From contig NZ_FRCK01000009.1 in assembly GCF_900142875.1 (NCBI RefSeq), forward strand, positions 1 through 64,000: 64,000 nt of DNA. The letters are read 5' to 3'. Of this stretch, positions 17,313 to 25,354 are shown in pieces. Position numbers and translations under genes: made by a program. Position 1 is the stretch's first letter. Every line of letters begins with the position of its first letter. Source of the DNA: Paracoccus solventivorans. Lineage in GTDB: Bacteria; Pseudomonadota; Alphaproteobacteria; Rhodobacterales; Rhodobacteraceae. The notes below the pieces were generated by a model. The model was not told where the DNA came from. It was given only the letters and a program-made list of their open reading frames with translations, and did not search any database.

Positions 17313-17333
17313 TAATAGAAGTAATCACTTACT
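17313..17333. promoter_or_regulatory. AGTAA-TCAC-TTACT inverted repeat before the hydrolase
   Basis: AGTAA and TTACT (17320-17333) form a perfect inverted repeat with a 4-nt centre, preceded by TAATAGA. It lies about 50 bp upstream of the hydrolase start. Similar half-sites precede phaC and tetR, suggesting one small regulon. Confidence 0.4.
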
Positions 17334-17445
17334 AGCATCAACCCTCCAGGCAACCTCATTCTCGACTCACCAAGGCGCCTCAGTCATGTCAGGCAAGCAT
17401 CCAGTCGGGCGAACGGCCGGCCAAAGGTCGGTCCGATGGTTGCGA

Positions 17446-18804
17446 CTATCGGGCGCCGGCAGCTTCGTTCAACCTCCGTGAAGCTGTCGGGAGAACCAAT
17501 ACCGCCTCAAAGCCGGACGAGCTTTCCGGCCCCGGCGATTGCAAGGTGAGCTTTGACGAAATCCGGTCCGCAATGCTGGCGACGATGGCAAGGCCAAGCC
17601 CGCTGCCTTCCGTTCCGGCTGTCCCCCTCTCAAAACGGCGGGCCAGCCGGCCAAGTGCTTCTGTCGGCACGACGGGGCCTTCATTGGCGACGCGGAACGT
17701 GCCATCCTCACCGAGGCTTACCTCGATCGGCTCGTCAGATGCGCCGTGCCGCAGGGCGTTCTCGACCAGGTTGCGGCAGATGATGCCAAACGCATCGGGG
17801 TCGAGGTCGGACATTACCGGGTGCTCCGGCAGAGCGAGTGCGATCCGGTTCGGTGCGGTCCTCTCGATATCGTCCACAACCAGGCGGGCGGTGATGCGAA
17901 GATCGGATAGGTGATCGAGCCGCAACCGCCCGCCCTCCGCCCGAGCCAGTTGCAGCAGCCGCTCGGCGATCCGGGCCAGCCGCTTCAGCGAGGCCTCGAT
18001 CTCGGCGGCCCTGTGGCCGGCGCCGGTATCTTTCGTTTCCACCTGTATCCGCTGGGCCTGCGCGATTGCGCCTGCCAGCGGTGTTCGCAATTCATGTGCG
18101 GCGTTGGCGGCGAAGGTGCGTTCGGCCTCGAATGTGGACTTGAGTTGCGCCAGCAGCACATTGACCGCCAGCCCTACCGGCGCGACCTCGACGGGGAGAT
18201 CGTTGCAGGCGACGGGGGCAAGGTCGCGCGGTGAACGCGCGGCCAGCCGGTCGCGGTAGTGGCGCAGCGGGGCCAGGCCCGAGCGGACGGTCAATACGAT
18301 CGCCAGCAGAGCGGCAGGGATGAACACCAGCAACGGCAGTCCCAGGCCCGCCCAGACATCGCGTGCCGCCGTCGCGCGATGGGCAAGCGGCTCGGCGACC
18401 GTGAGGCGGATCGTGCCTTGCAGGGCGTCCTCGCCATACAGGCGATGGGTTGCGGTCGTGTGAAAGCCCGGCCCATCCCATTCCGGGAAGATGGCGGGGT
18501 CGGCCTCATGCGATTGCAGAAGGATCCGCCCCTCGTCGTCGCGCACGATATAGGTGAGGAATTCGTCGTGGTCGCGCAGGTCGGCAAGGTGTTGCGTCAC
18601 ACCTTCCTCCTCACGTCCGACGATCTCGACAGCGGCCAGCGGCAATAGGCGCTGCGCCGCCTCCTGTAGTGACGAGTCGAAGATCCTGTCCATCTCGTGC
18701 CGCAGCATGACCGCCGTGGTGGCGGCGGCGGCGATCCACAGCAGCGTCAGAAGGATGCCCAGCGACACCCCCAACCGCATCTGAAGGCTGCGTGGCATCG
18801 TCAT
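17446..18804 (-). CDS. QseC-like sensor histidine kinase
   Basis: 452 residues. Two membrane segments (about 12-35 and 160-185) enclose a periplasmic sensor domain; a HAMP-like linker is followed by the phosphoacceptor box FAANAAHELRTPLAGA, the N box NLVENALRHG and the G2 box GSGLGLAIV. It phosphorylates the response regulator encoded just upstream, with which it shares a 4-bp overlap. The pair is divergent from PepSY and cytochrome b genes, a common arrangement for QseBC-type systems sensing envelope or redox conditions; the signal is unknown. Confidence 0.92.
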   Translation of the reverse strand: MTMPRSLQMRLGVSLGILLTLLWIAAAATTAVMLRHEMDRIFDSSLQEAAQRLLPLAAVEIVGREEEGVTQHLADLRDHDEFLTYIVRDDEGRILLQSHEADPAIFPEWDGPGFHTTATHRLYGEDALQGTIRLTVAEPLAHRATAARDVWAGLGLPLLVFIPAALLAIVLTVRSGLAPLRHYRDRLAARSPRDLAPVACNDLPVEVAPVGLAVNVLLAQLKSTFEAERTFAANAAHELRTPLAGAIAQAQRIQVETKDTGAGHRAAEIEASLKRLARIAERLLQLARAEGGRLRLDHLSDLRITARLVVDDIERTAPNRIALALPEHPVMSDLDPDAFGIICRNLVENALRHGASDEPIEVSLGEDGTFRVANEGPVVPTEALGRLARRFERGTAGTEGSGLGLAIVASIADRISSKLTLQSPGPESSSGFEAVLVLPTASRRLNEAAGAR

Positions 18805-19460
18805 GGCGAACCCAGCCGGTAGCCCAATCCGCGCTCGGTCTCGATCACCGCGGCGCCCAGCTTCTTGCGCAGCCGGCTGACATGAACCTCGATGGTGTTG
18901 CTTTCCACCTCGGTATCGAAGGCATAAAGCTTTTCCTCAAGTTGTGCCTTGGACAGAAGCTGGCCGGGGCGGGTGAGGAACGCCTCGAACAGCGCCCATT
19001 CGCGCGCCGTCAGTTGCACCGGCCGGCCGTCGCTGCGGATGCTGCGCAAGGCAAGGTCGACGGCAAGTGCGCCGTGGACGATGATCGGGTTGGGATTGCC
19101 GCTATAGCGCCGCGCGACCGAGCCGATGCGCGCGGAAAGCTCGGCCAGATCGAAGGGCTTGACCAGATAGTCGTCGGCACCGGCATTCAAGCCTTCGATC
19201 CGGTCCGAGATCTGGTCCAGCGCGGTCAGGATGATCACCGGCGTCACGTTGCCGCCGGCGCGCAGCGACCGAAGGAAGGTGATGCCGCGTCCGTCGGGCA
19301 GCATCAGGTCCAGCAATATCAGATCATAACCGGCACCGGCCATCGCATCGCCGGCCGCATCCAGGCGCGTGACCCAGTCCACCGACTGGCCACCCGCGGC
19401 GATCTGGTCCCGCACGGCGGCGCCCAGAACGGTGTCGTCCTCGATCAGCAGGATTCGCAT
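18801..19460 (-). CDS. OmpR/QseB-like response regulator
   Basis: 219 residues. Receiver domain with phosphoacceptor Asp in LILLDLMLPDG and the conserved lysine in DDYLVKPFD; the C-terminal winged helix reads LTAREWALFEAFLTRPGQLL and EVHVSRLRKKLGA. The start at 19460 (MRILLIEDD) has AGGAAG just upstream; longer versions are unlikely. The 141 bp to the divergent PepSY gene must hold both promoters, so it probably controls that redox operon. Confidence 0.92.
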   Translation of the reverse strand: MRILLIEDDTVLGAAVRDQIAAGGQSVDWVTRLDAAGDAMAGAGYDLILLDLMLPDGRGITFLRSLRAGGNVTPVIILTALDQISDRIEGLNAGADDYLVKPFDLAELSARIGSVARRYSGNPNPIIVHGALAVDLALRSIRSDGRPVQLTAREWALFEAFLTRPGQLLSKAQLEEKLYAFDTEVESNTIEVHVSRLRKKLGAAVIETERGLGYRLGSP

Positions 19461-19601
19461 GATCTTCCTACTCATTTGCCTCTGGCCATTATGGCGATCC
19501 GGGCTGACGCAAAGCTGATGGCGGGACGCCCCAGGCTTCAGCATCCCGTCAGGTTCGCGACGCAGAATGTCATCCGATGACCGTTATACGGAGTGTGGTC
19601 C

Positions 19602-19916
19602 ATGAAGAGATCGCTGACAATTCTGACCTTTCTCGTGGTCCTTCCGTCCGGGGCTGCACTTGCCGGCGACGACTGTGCCGTGCCGCTGGCAGACTGGCTG
19701 CCAAGAAGTGCGGTGGTGCGGCTTGCGGAAGAAAACGGATGGGTGGTGCGGCGCATCAAGATCGACGACGGCTGCTACGAGATAAAAGGCACGGACCGGG
19801 AAGGACGCCGCATCGAGGCGACGGTCGATCCCGGCACGCTTCAGGTGATCGAGGTCGAATACGAGGACGGAGGTGAACGGCACTTCCGTGAGGGCAGGGG
19901 ACGCAAACATGATTGA
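19602..19916 (+). CDS. Exported PepSY-domain protein 1
   Basis: 104 residues with a signal peptide (RSLTILTFLVVLPSGAALA) and a mature domain with the PepSY pattern IKIDDGCYEIKGTDREGR and DPGTLQVIEVEY, plus a conserved Cys pair (about C24 and in DDGCYE). Small PepSY proteins of this kind sit beside QseBC systems and cytochrome b561 genes. It overlaps the next start. Two paralogues follow in the same operon. Confidence 0.85.
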   Translation: MKRSLTILTFLVVLPSGAALAGDDCAVPLADWLPRSAVVRLAEENGWVVRRIKIDDGCYEIKGTDREGRRIEATVDPGTLQVIEVEYEDGGERHFREGRGRKHD

Positions 19917-20541
19917 GGCGAAAAGGGACGGCGGTATTTCGGACGTTGCCGATACCATGCGCGTGGTGCGGGTCTGGGATCCGGTGGTGCGCAGCTTTCA
20001 TTGGGGCCTGGTTGCCGCCTTTGCAGTGGCATGGCTCGCGGCGGACGAGGTGCAACCGCTTCACGAGCCGGCCGGCTATGCGGTGGCGGCATTGCTTGTG
20101 CTCCGCCTGATCTGGGGTTTTGTCGGCAGTCACCATGCCCGCTTCGCGCAATTCATGCGTGGCCCTGCCGCGACGCTGGTCTATCTCGGAGACATGCTGC
20201 GCGGGCGGGAGCGGCGCCATCTCGGGCACAACCCGGCCGGCGCCGCGATGATCGTGGCACTTATGGTTACGCTTTCCGGCACCGCGCTGAGCGGCTGGTT
20301 GCTCGAACAGTCGATCGAGGAAGCCCGTGCCGTGACGTTTGTGGGCGAGCATGGCAGCCGGGAAGTCAGGGGGGACAAGACCTTGAAGGAGGTGCATGAA
20401 ACGCTGGCCAACTTGGCGTTGGTCCTCGTGGCCCTGCATGTCGGAGGTGTGGCGCTCACCTCATGGCGCCATCGGGAGAACCTGCCCCGTGCCATGGTCA
20501 CGGGCCGAAAGCGCCCCCCTGGCGCAAATGACGTGACCTGA
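19909..20541 (+). CDS. Cytochrome b561-family membrane protein
   Basis: 210 residues with four membrane helices. Histidines in RSFHWGL, PLHEPAGY and HVGGV are candidate haem ligands. It begins VRVWDPVVRSFHW, the typical opening of bacterial b561/Ni-Fe hydrogenase-type cytochromes. It probably passes electrons across the inner membrane to a periplasmic partner, likely one of the PepSY or DUF2271 proteins of this operon. The ATG at 19909 overlaps the previous stop by 8 bp and has AGGGG upstream. Confidence 0.88.
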   Translation: MIEAKRDGGISDVADTMRVVRVWDPVVRSFHWGLVAAFAVAWLAADEVQPLHEPAGYAVAALLVLRLIWGFVGSHHARFAQFMRGPAATLVYLGDMLRGRERRHLGHNPAGAAMIVALMVTLSGTALSGWLLEQSIEEARAVTFVGEHGSREVRGDKTLKEVHETLANLALVLVALHVGGVALTSWRHRENLPRAMVTGRKRPPGANDVT

Positions 20542-20567
20542 TCGTTACGCATTCCCGCTGTTGTTGC

Positions 20568-20590
20568 GGCCCCGCCTGTCTGGCGGGGCC
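20568..20590 (+). terminator. Strong GC hairpin after cytochrome b561 gene
   Basis: GGCCCCGCC and GGCGGGGCC form a perfect 9-bp stem with loop TGTCT, followed by GGTTTGTTTC. The weak T-tract suggests partial termination. It divides the first two genes from the rest of the redox cluster. Confidence 0.6.
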
Positions 20591-20730
20591 GGTTTGTTTC
20601 GCGCGACCGTTGCGGTTCGTCGGGGCAGGCTGACGGAAAGCTGACGCAGGTTTTTCGCGGCGATCAGGATCACGTCAGCCGCGCCCTCCAGATTGGTTTC
20701 ATCAGGCAACCAAGGCTGAGGAGCATAGCC

Positions 20731-21033
20731 ATGAAAACTATCCTGACCGCCACCGCATTCGCCCTCGCGATCCCCGCCGGGGCCGCGCTCGCCGACGAGA
20801 AATGCAACGTGCCGACCGAGAACATGCAGTCCTGGGAAGCTCTTGTTCAAGTGACCGACGAGTTCGGCTGGACCATCTCGAAAATGGAACTCGACGATGG
20901 CTGTTACGAGTTGAACGTCATCGACCAGGGCGGCAACAGCCTGAAGATGACCGTCGATCCGGGAACGCTCGAGGTGATCGACGGCAAGGTCAAGCGCTGG
21001 AGCGACGGCACCAAGCCCGAAAAGCGCAACTGA
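20731..21033 (+). CDS. Exported PepSY-domain protein 2
   Basis: 100 residues: signal peptide ending AGAALA, then a short mature protein with DEFGWTISKMELDDGCYELN and VDPGTLEVIDGKVKRW. It aligns by eye with the PepSY proteins at 19602 and 21145 over its whole length, including the cysteine in DDGCYE and the VDPGTLEVI strand. Function unknown; probably an envelope binding or inhibitory domain in the redox system. Confidence 0.85.
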   Translation: MKTILTATAFALAIPAGAALADEKCNVPTENMQSWEALVQVTDEFGWTISKMELDDGCYELNVIDQGGNSLKMTVDPGTLEVIDGKVKRWSDGTKPEKRN

Positions 21034-21038
21034 TCGCC

Positions 21039-21074
21039 GCAAGGCTCCGCCCCGTCATCGCGGTGGAGCCTTGC
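21039..21074 (+). terminator. Hairpin after PepSY protein 2
   Basis: GCAAGGCTCC (21039-21048) and GGAGCCTTGC (21065-21074) form a perfect 10-bp stem with a 16-nt loop. There is no T-run, so it may be an mRNA-stabilising structure rather than a terminator. Confidence 0.4.
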
Positions 21075-21144
21075 CCACGTGGGCGTTCGCCGCGGCCATA
21101 GCCGGGAAAATGCCCCCGAGATGATCGTAAAGGACATTCGAACC

Positions 21145-21525
21145 ATGAAAACTCTTTTGATCGCCGTAGCCGCTCTCGCGGTATTGCCCGCGGCGGGGGC
21201 GTTGGCGGGCGACGACTGCCATGTGCCTCGCGGCGCCTGGCAGCCGCGCGAGGCGGTGATGCAGGCCGCCGCCGGCCTCGGCTGGCATGTCGAGAAGGTT
21301 GAGGCCGACGACGGCTGCTGGGAGGTCAAGGGTCGCGATGCCCAGGGCCGGCGCATCAAGGCCAAGCTGGATCCCGCGACATTGCAGGTCGTCAAGCTGC
21401 GCCACAGGGACGGCGAGCAGGACCGCAAGCGGGATCGCGGCGGTGCAACCCCTGTCGCCCCCTCGGCCCCGCCCGCCAATCCGCTGTTCCAGAACGGCAC
21501 CCCGCCCGTGGTGCGGGTGAACTGA
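21145..21525 (+). CDS. Exported PepSY-domain protein 3
   Basis: 126 residues. Signal peptide (TLLIAVAALAVLPAAGALA) then a PepSY-like domain with GLGWHVEKVEADDGCWEVKG and LDPATLQVVKL. A proline-rich tail of about 35 residues not present in its two paralogues ends in TPPVVRVN and could interact with a partner or the envelope. The start at 21145 matches those of the paralogues. Confidence 0.85.
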   Translation: MKTLLIAVAALAVLPAAGALAGDDCHVPRGAWQPREAVMQAAAGLGWHVEKVEADDGCWEVKGRDAQGRRIKAKLDPATLQVVKLRHRDGEQDRKRDRGGATPVAPSAPPANPLFQNGTPPVVRVN

Positions 21526-21551
21526 CAAATCATGCAGAAGAGAGCAGAGAC

Positions 21552-22022
21552 ATGAAATCCTTCCTTGCAGCCCTTGCGCTGACTTCGGCCCTGGTGGCCC
21601 CCGGCCTTGCCATGGCCCGGCCTGTCACCCTCACCACCACGCTGAACACTTACGGCGGCGATGGCGCCTATCTGGTTCTCTACGTTACCGATGCGCAGGG
21701 GGCATATGCCGGAACCCTGTGGATGGCCGGCGGCAAATCGAAATATTACGAACATCTCAGCGACTGGTATCGCGCCACCGGCGGCGACCTGGCGCAGATC
21801 GACGGCATCACCGGCGCCAGTGTCGGCGCGGGCCGGTCGCTGGAAATCACCCTCGACCTTGCCGATGCGCTGTTCGATGCGGGCTACACGCTGCATGTCG
21901 ATGCCGCCGTCGAGGACATGCGCGACAGTCCGAACGACATCGCCGTGCCGTTGACGGCGGCAGGAGCGGGGCAGCCCGTGCCCGGCCGCCGCTATGTCGC
22001 CAGCCTCCGCTACGACATGTGA
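21552..22022 (+). CDS. DUF2271 periplasmic protein, putative ApbE-flavinylated carrier
   Basis: 156 residues with a signal peptide (about 1-22, ending AMA). The mature protein matches DUF2271 (TLNTYGGDGAYLVLYVTDAQG, GKSKYYEHLSDWY). Residues 84-90 read DGITGAS, fitting the flavinylation pattern D-x-x-S/T-G-A-T/S recognised by ApbE, with Ser90 as candidate acceptor of covalent FMN. This reading is supported by apbE and a PepSY flavoreductase in the same operon. It would shuttle electrons in the periplasm. The function is inferred. Confidence 0.85.
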   Translation: MKSFLAALALTSALVAPGLAMARPVTLTTTLNTYGGDGAYLVLYVTDAQGAYAGTLWMAGGKSKYYEHLSDWYRATGGDLAQIDGITGASVGAGRSLEITLDLADALFDAGYTLHVDAAVEDMRDSPNDIAVPLTAAGAGQPVPGRRYVASLRYDM

Positions 22023-22031
22023 GATGCCGCC

Positions 22032-24239
22032 ATGATCCGCATGCTGCATCGCTGGCCGGGTCTGCTGGCCCTTGCTCTCGTCATGGTCCTCGCGATCAGC
22101 GGGGCGGCGCTCTCGGTCTTTCCAGTGGCCGAGCGGTTTTCCACGCCGCAGGCCGAGGCCGGCCTGACCGTTGCCGATCTCTCAGAACGCATCCGGACTG
22201 CCTATCCGGGGGTGGAGCAGATCCGGCGTGCGCCCTCGGGCCGGATTACTGCGTTCTGGTTCGACGACGGCACGCCCGGCGCGGCGGTGATCGACCCCGC
22301 GACCGGCAAGGGCATCGCCAGCGCCGATCCGAACCCGGTCGAACGCTGGCTGACCAGCCTTCACCGCTCGCTGTTTCTTGGCGATGCCGGCCGTATCGTC
22401 ATGGCCGCCGGTGCGGCGGCGATGCTGGTCCTGTCGGTCTCCGGCGCGATGCTGGTCGCGCGGCGCATGGGCGGCTGGCGGCGCTGGTTCACCCCTTTGC
22501 GCGGGCCGGCATCGAGCCGCATCCATACCGGGATCGCCCGCGTGGCGGTCGCGGGGCTGATTCTGTCCTCGGCGACCGCACTGTGGATGGCCGCCTCGAC
22601 CTTCGATCTTCTGCCGGATGGCGCCGCACCGCCGGCCTTTCCGACCGAGGTCAGCGGCAGCACCGGGGTCTCCCTTGCTGCGATGGAGCCGCTCTCCGTG
22701 ATTCCTGTCACGGAGTTGCGCGAACTGAGCTTTCCCTATCCGGGCGACGCCACGGACGCCTTCACCCTGAAGACGGATCGCGGCTCCGGCTATCTTGATC
22801 AGGGGACGGGTGAGCTTCTGGCTTGGGCCGAGCTGACGATGTGGGAACGGATATCTGAAACCATCTACATGCTGCATACCGGGCAGGGGGCCGCATCTCT
22901 CGGCCTCGTGCTGGGTGTGCTGGCGCTCGGCGTGCCGGCAATGGGGGTGAGTGGTCTTGTGCTCTGGTTCGCGGGGCGGCGGTCAAGACCGCGTCTCCGT
23001 GGCAATCATCCTGCAAACGGCGCTGCGACCATCTTGCTGGTGGGCTCGGAGGGCGGCAGCACCTGGGGTTTCGCTGCGACGCTCCAACATGCGCTGACCA
23101 CGGCGGGCCAGCATGTTCATGTCGCGCCAATGTCCGGTTTCGAGCCGGCGCGCTATCCGCAGGCCGAACGGTTCGTCATTCTCGCCGCCACCTGGGGCGA
23201 GGGACAGGCTCCCGCCACGGCGAAGGGGTTCATTGAACGCCTCGCGGCGCTGGAATCTGTCCCTGAGGCCCCGCTTGCGGTGCTTGGTTTCGGCGATCGC
23301 AGCTTTCCCGCGTTCTGCGCGTTCGCCGATGAAGTCGGGAGTCGGGCTGCTGCCAAAGGCTGGGCGCAATTGATGCCCTTCGACACGGTCGATCGCCAGT
23401 CGCCGCAGGATTTCGCCCGCTGGGGCCGCGCCCTGGGGGCGGCGCTGGGGATCGAGCTTACGCTCGAACATGTGCCAACCCCGCCCGTGACGGGGCGGCT
23501 CACCCTGATCTCGCGCCGTGATTACGGGGCGGAGGTGCAGGCGCCGACCACGATCCTGCGCTTTGCCCTACCCGAGGCGACGTTTTTGCAACGGCTGACA
23601 GGTCGGGGGTTTGGCCGGTTTCAGGCCGGTGATCTCCTCGGCGTTCTGCCCGAGGGTGCGGATCTGCCGCGCTTCTACTCGCTGGCCTCCGGACGGCGCG
23701 ACGGGTTCGTCGAGATCGTGGTGCGCAAGCATCCCGGCGGCCTCTGCTCGGGTCAGCTTCTGGCGCTGAAGCCGGGCCAGGCGATCCGCGCCTTCGTCCG
23801 GCACAATCCGGCTTTCCATGCCGCAGCAGGACGCTCGCCGCTGATCCTGATCGGCGCCGGCACCGGCATCGGCCCGCTTGCGGGCTTCATCCGGGGCAAC
23901 AGCCGCAAGCGGCCCATCCATCTGGCCTTCGGGATGCGCCACCCCGACAGCGATTTCCTGTATCGCGACGATCTGGCCGGCTGGCAGGTCGATGGCCGTC
24001 TGGCGCGATTGACCACCGCGAACTCGCGCGGGGCAAAGCCGCGCCATGTCCAGGACGCGCTGCGGGCCGAGAGCGCTGAACTGATCCGGCTGGTACACGA
24101 AGGCGCGCGCATCATGGTCTGCGGCGGGCGCGACATGGCCTCGGGCGTGGCCGAGGCGCTGACCGACATCCTCGCGCCGACGGGTCTTACCCCGCTCGCG
24201 CTGAAAGCGGAGGGGCGCTATGCCGAAGATATCTACTGA
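22032..24239 (+). CDS. PepSY-TM / flavodoxin / FAD-NADPH reductase fusion
   Basis: 735 residues in three parts. Residues 1 to about 325 are a PepSY-associated membrane domain with four helices and histidines in LHRWPG, LHRSLF and RIHTGI. About 330-480 is a flavodoxin-like FMN domain (VGSEGGSTWGFA, AATWGEGQAPA, LGFGDRSF). About 490-735 is a sulfite-reductase-type FAD/NADPH module with RFYSLASG, CSGQL, GAGTGIGPLAGF and an aromatic C-terminus EDIY. It should move electrons from cytoplasmic NADPH through FAD and FMN to the membrane and periplasm. It lies 9 bp after the DUF2271 gene and overlaps apbE by 20 bp. Confidence 0.9.
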   Translation: MIRMLHRWPGLLALALVMVLAISGAALSVFPVAERFSTPQAEAGLTVADLSERIRTAYPGVEQIRRAPSGRITAFWFDDGTPGAAVIDPATGKGIASADPNPVERWLTSLHRSLFLGDAGRIVMAAGAAAMLVLSVSGAMLVARRMGGWRRWFTPLRGPASSRIHTGIARVAVAGLILSSATALWMAASTFDLLPDGAAPPAFPTEVSGSTGVSLAAMEPLSVIPVTELRELSFPYPGDATDAFTLKTDRGSGYLDQGTGELLAWAELTMWERISETIYMLHTGQGAASLGLVLGVLALGVPAMGVSGLVLWFAGRRSRPRLRGNHPANGAATILLVGSEGGSTWGFAATLQHALTTAGQHVHVAPMSGFEPARYPQAERFVILAATWGEGQAPATAKGFIERLAALESVPEAPLAVLGFGDRSFPAFCAFADEVGSRAAAKGWAQLMPFDTVDRQSPQDFARWGRALGAALGIELTLEHVPTPPVTGRLTLISRRDYGAEVQAPTTILRFALPEATFLQRLTGRGFGRFQAGDLLGVLPEGADLPRFYSLASGRRDGFVEIVVRKHPGGLCSGQLLALKPGQAIRAFVRHNPAFHAAAGRSPLILIGAGTGIGPLAGFIRGNSRKRPIHLAFGMRHPDSDFLYRDDLAGWQVDGRLARLTTANSRGAKPRHVQDALRAESAELIRLVHEGARIMVCGGRDMASGVAEALTDILAPTGLTPLALKAEGRYAEDIY

Positions 24240-25212
24240 CCCGGGCCGCCACGCGCTGAACGGCCCGACCATGGGCACTCGCTGGTCGGCGCGTTTCCAC
24301 GCCGATGCCGGGCTGGACCCCGCCCCGGTGCAGGCTGCCCTGCAAGCGACCGTGGCGGAGGTTGATGCCGCAATGTCGACATGGAAACCCGACAGCGACC
24401 TGATGCGCCTGAACCGGACGCCCGAAGGTGTCCGGGTGATCGTTCCCGCCAGGTTGGCCGAGGTGCTCGACCTCGGGCTGAGGATCGGGACCGCATCGGG
24501 CGGCGCGTTCGACATCGGCATGGGCGATGCGGCGCGCGCGTGGGGTTTCGGGTCTGAGCCGGCCAATGCCGAGGCTATGCGCGCGGCGATGGCCACCGCG
24601 CGCCGGCCCGCGCAGGAAGCGCTGGAGGTCGACCCTCTGGCCGGGCTGGCGCGAAAACACGCGCCGATCGCGCTCGATCTCAACGGCATCGCCAAGGGGC
24701 ATGGCGTCGACAGGCTGGCCAAGACGTTGCAGGGCCTCGGCATCACCGCGTTCCTTGTCGGCATCGACGGCGAAATGCGTGCATCCGGGCTGCGACCCGA
24801 TGGCATGCCGTGGACGGTCGCCGTCGAGATGCCCGATCCCGAACGCCGCGCGCCTCACTCCATCCTGAAGCTCGCAGATGCCGCCGTCGCCACGTCGGGC
24901 GACTACCGCCACTATGTGACCCTTCGCGGCCGACGGCTGTCGCACACGATGGACCCGACGACGGGCGGGCCGCTTCGCTCGTCGCCGGCCTCGGTCACCG
25001 TCGTCGCCCGCACCTGTGCCGAAGCCGACGCCTGGGCGACCGCGCTGATGGTGCTGGGTCCGCAAGCCGGCGGCGAACTGGCTTCGCGTCTCGGCCTCCA
25101 TGCGCTGTTCCTCATCCGCGAGGCAGGCGTCATCCGGACCCATGCCGTCGGGGCGCTGTTCGACAGCCCGATGGTATCGGCGGCAGGCCGCGAGGGTCTG
25201 GTTCGTGCCTGA
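24220..25212 (+). CDS. apbE: FAD:protein FMN transferase (ApbE)
   Basis: 330 residues. It transfers FMN from FAD to a Ser or Thr of a target protein. Visible family motifs: NGPTMGTRWS near the start, DLNGIAKGHGVDRLA, the TSGDYRHY region and SHTMDPTTGGPL with metal-binding Asp/Thr. ApbE proteins usually have a lipoprotein or secretory signal; this one starts directly with MPKISTDPGRHALNGPTMGT and shows none, although its likely target is exported. A Tat or Sec signal might be missing through recombination, or the enzyme may act in the cytoplasm. Confidence 0.92.
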   Translation: MPKISTDPGRHALNGPTMGTRWSARFHADAGLDPAPVQAALQATVAEVDAAMSTWKPDSDLMRLNRTPEGVRVIVPARLAEVLDLGLRIGTASGGAFDIGMGDAARAWGFGSEPANAEAMRAAMATARRPAQEALEVDPLAGLARKHAPIALDLNGIAKGHGVDRLAKTLQGLGITAFLVGIDGEMRASGLRPDGMPWTVAVEMPDPERRAPHSILKLADAAVATSGDYRHYVTLRGRRLSHTMDPTTGGPLRSSPASVTVVARTCAEADAWATALMVLGPQAGGELASRLGLHALFLIREAGVIRTHAVGALFDSPMVSAAGREGLVRA

Positions 25213-25215
25213 TGT

Positions 25216-25275
25216 CTGTCCATTCGTGCAATAGGTCTTTGCAGGTTTCGTCAATTTTCGTGCGAAAACGGACAG
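25216..25275. other. Hairpin region after apbE
   Basis: CTGTCC (25216-25221) and GGACAG (25270-25275) flank an inner perfect palindrome TTTTCG-TG-CGAAAA (25255-25268). It may end the redox operon or regulate the exported protein at 25355. No T-run follows. Confidence 0.35.
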
Positions 25276-25354
25276 TCTATGTCTATCCCAAGTCCGGCGG
25301 CGTCTGTCGATGCCCGTCGCGGCCAGAACCACTTGGCAGATACAGGAGATCACT

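Noticed and set aside
20568..20590. Possible riboswitch in the redox cluster
   Set aside because: It is a simple hairpin without a conserved core; a terminator or stability element is enough to explain it.
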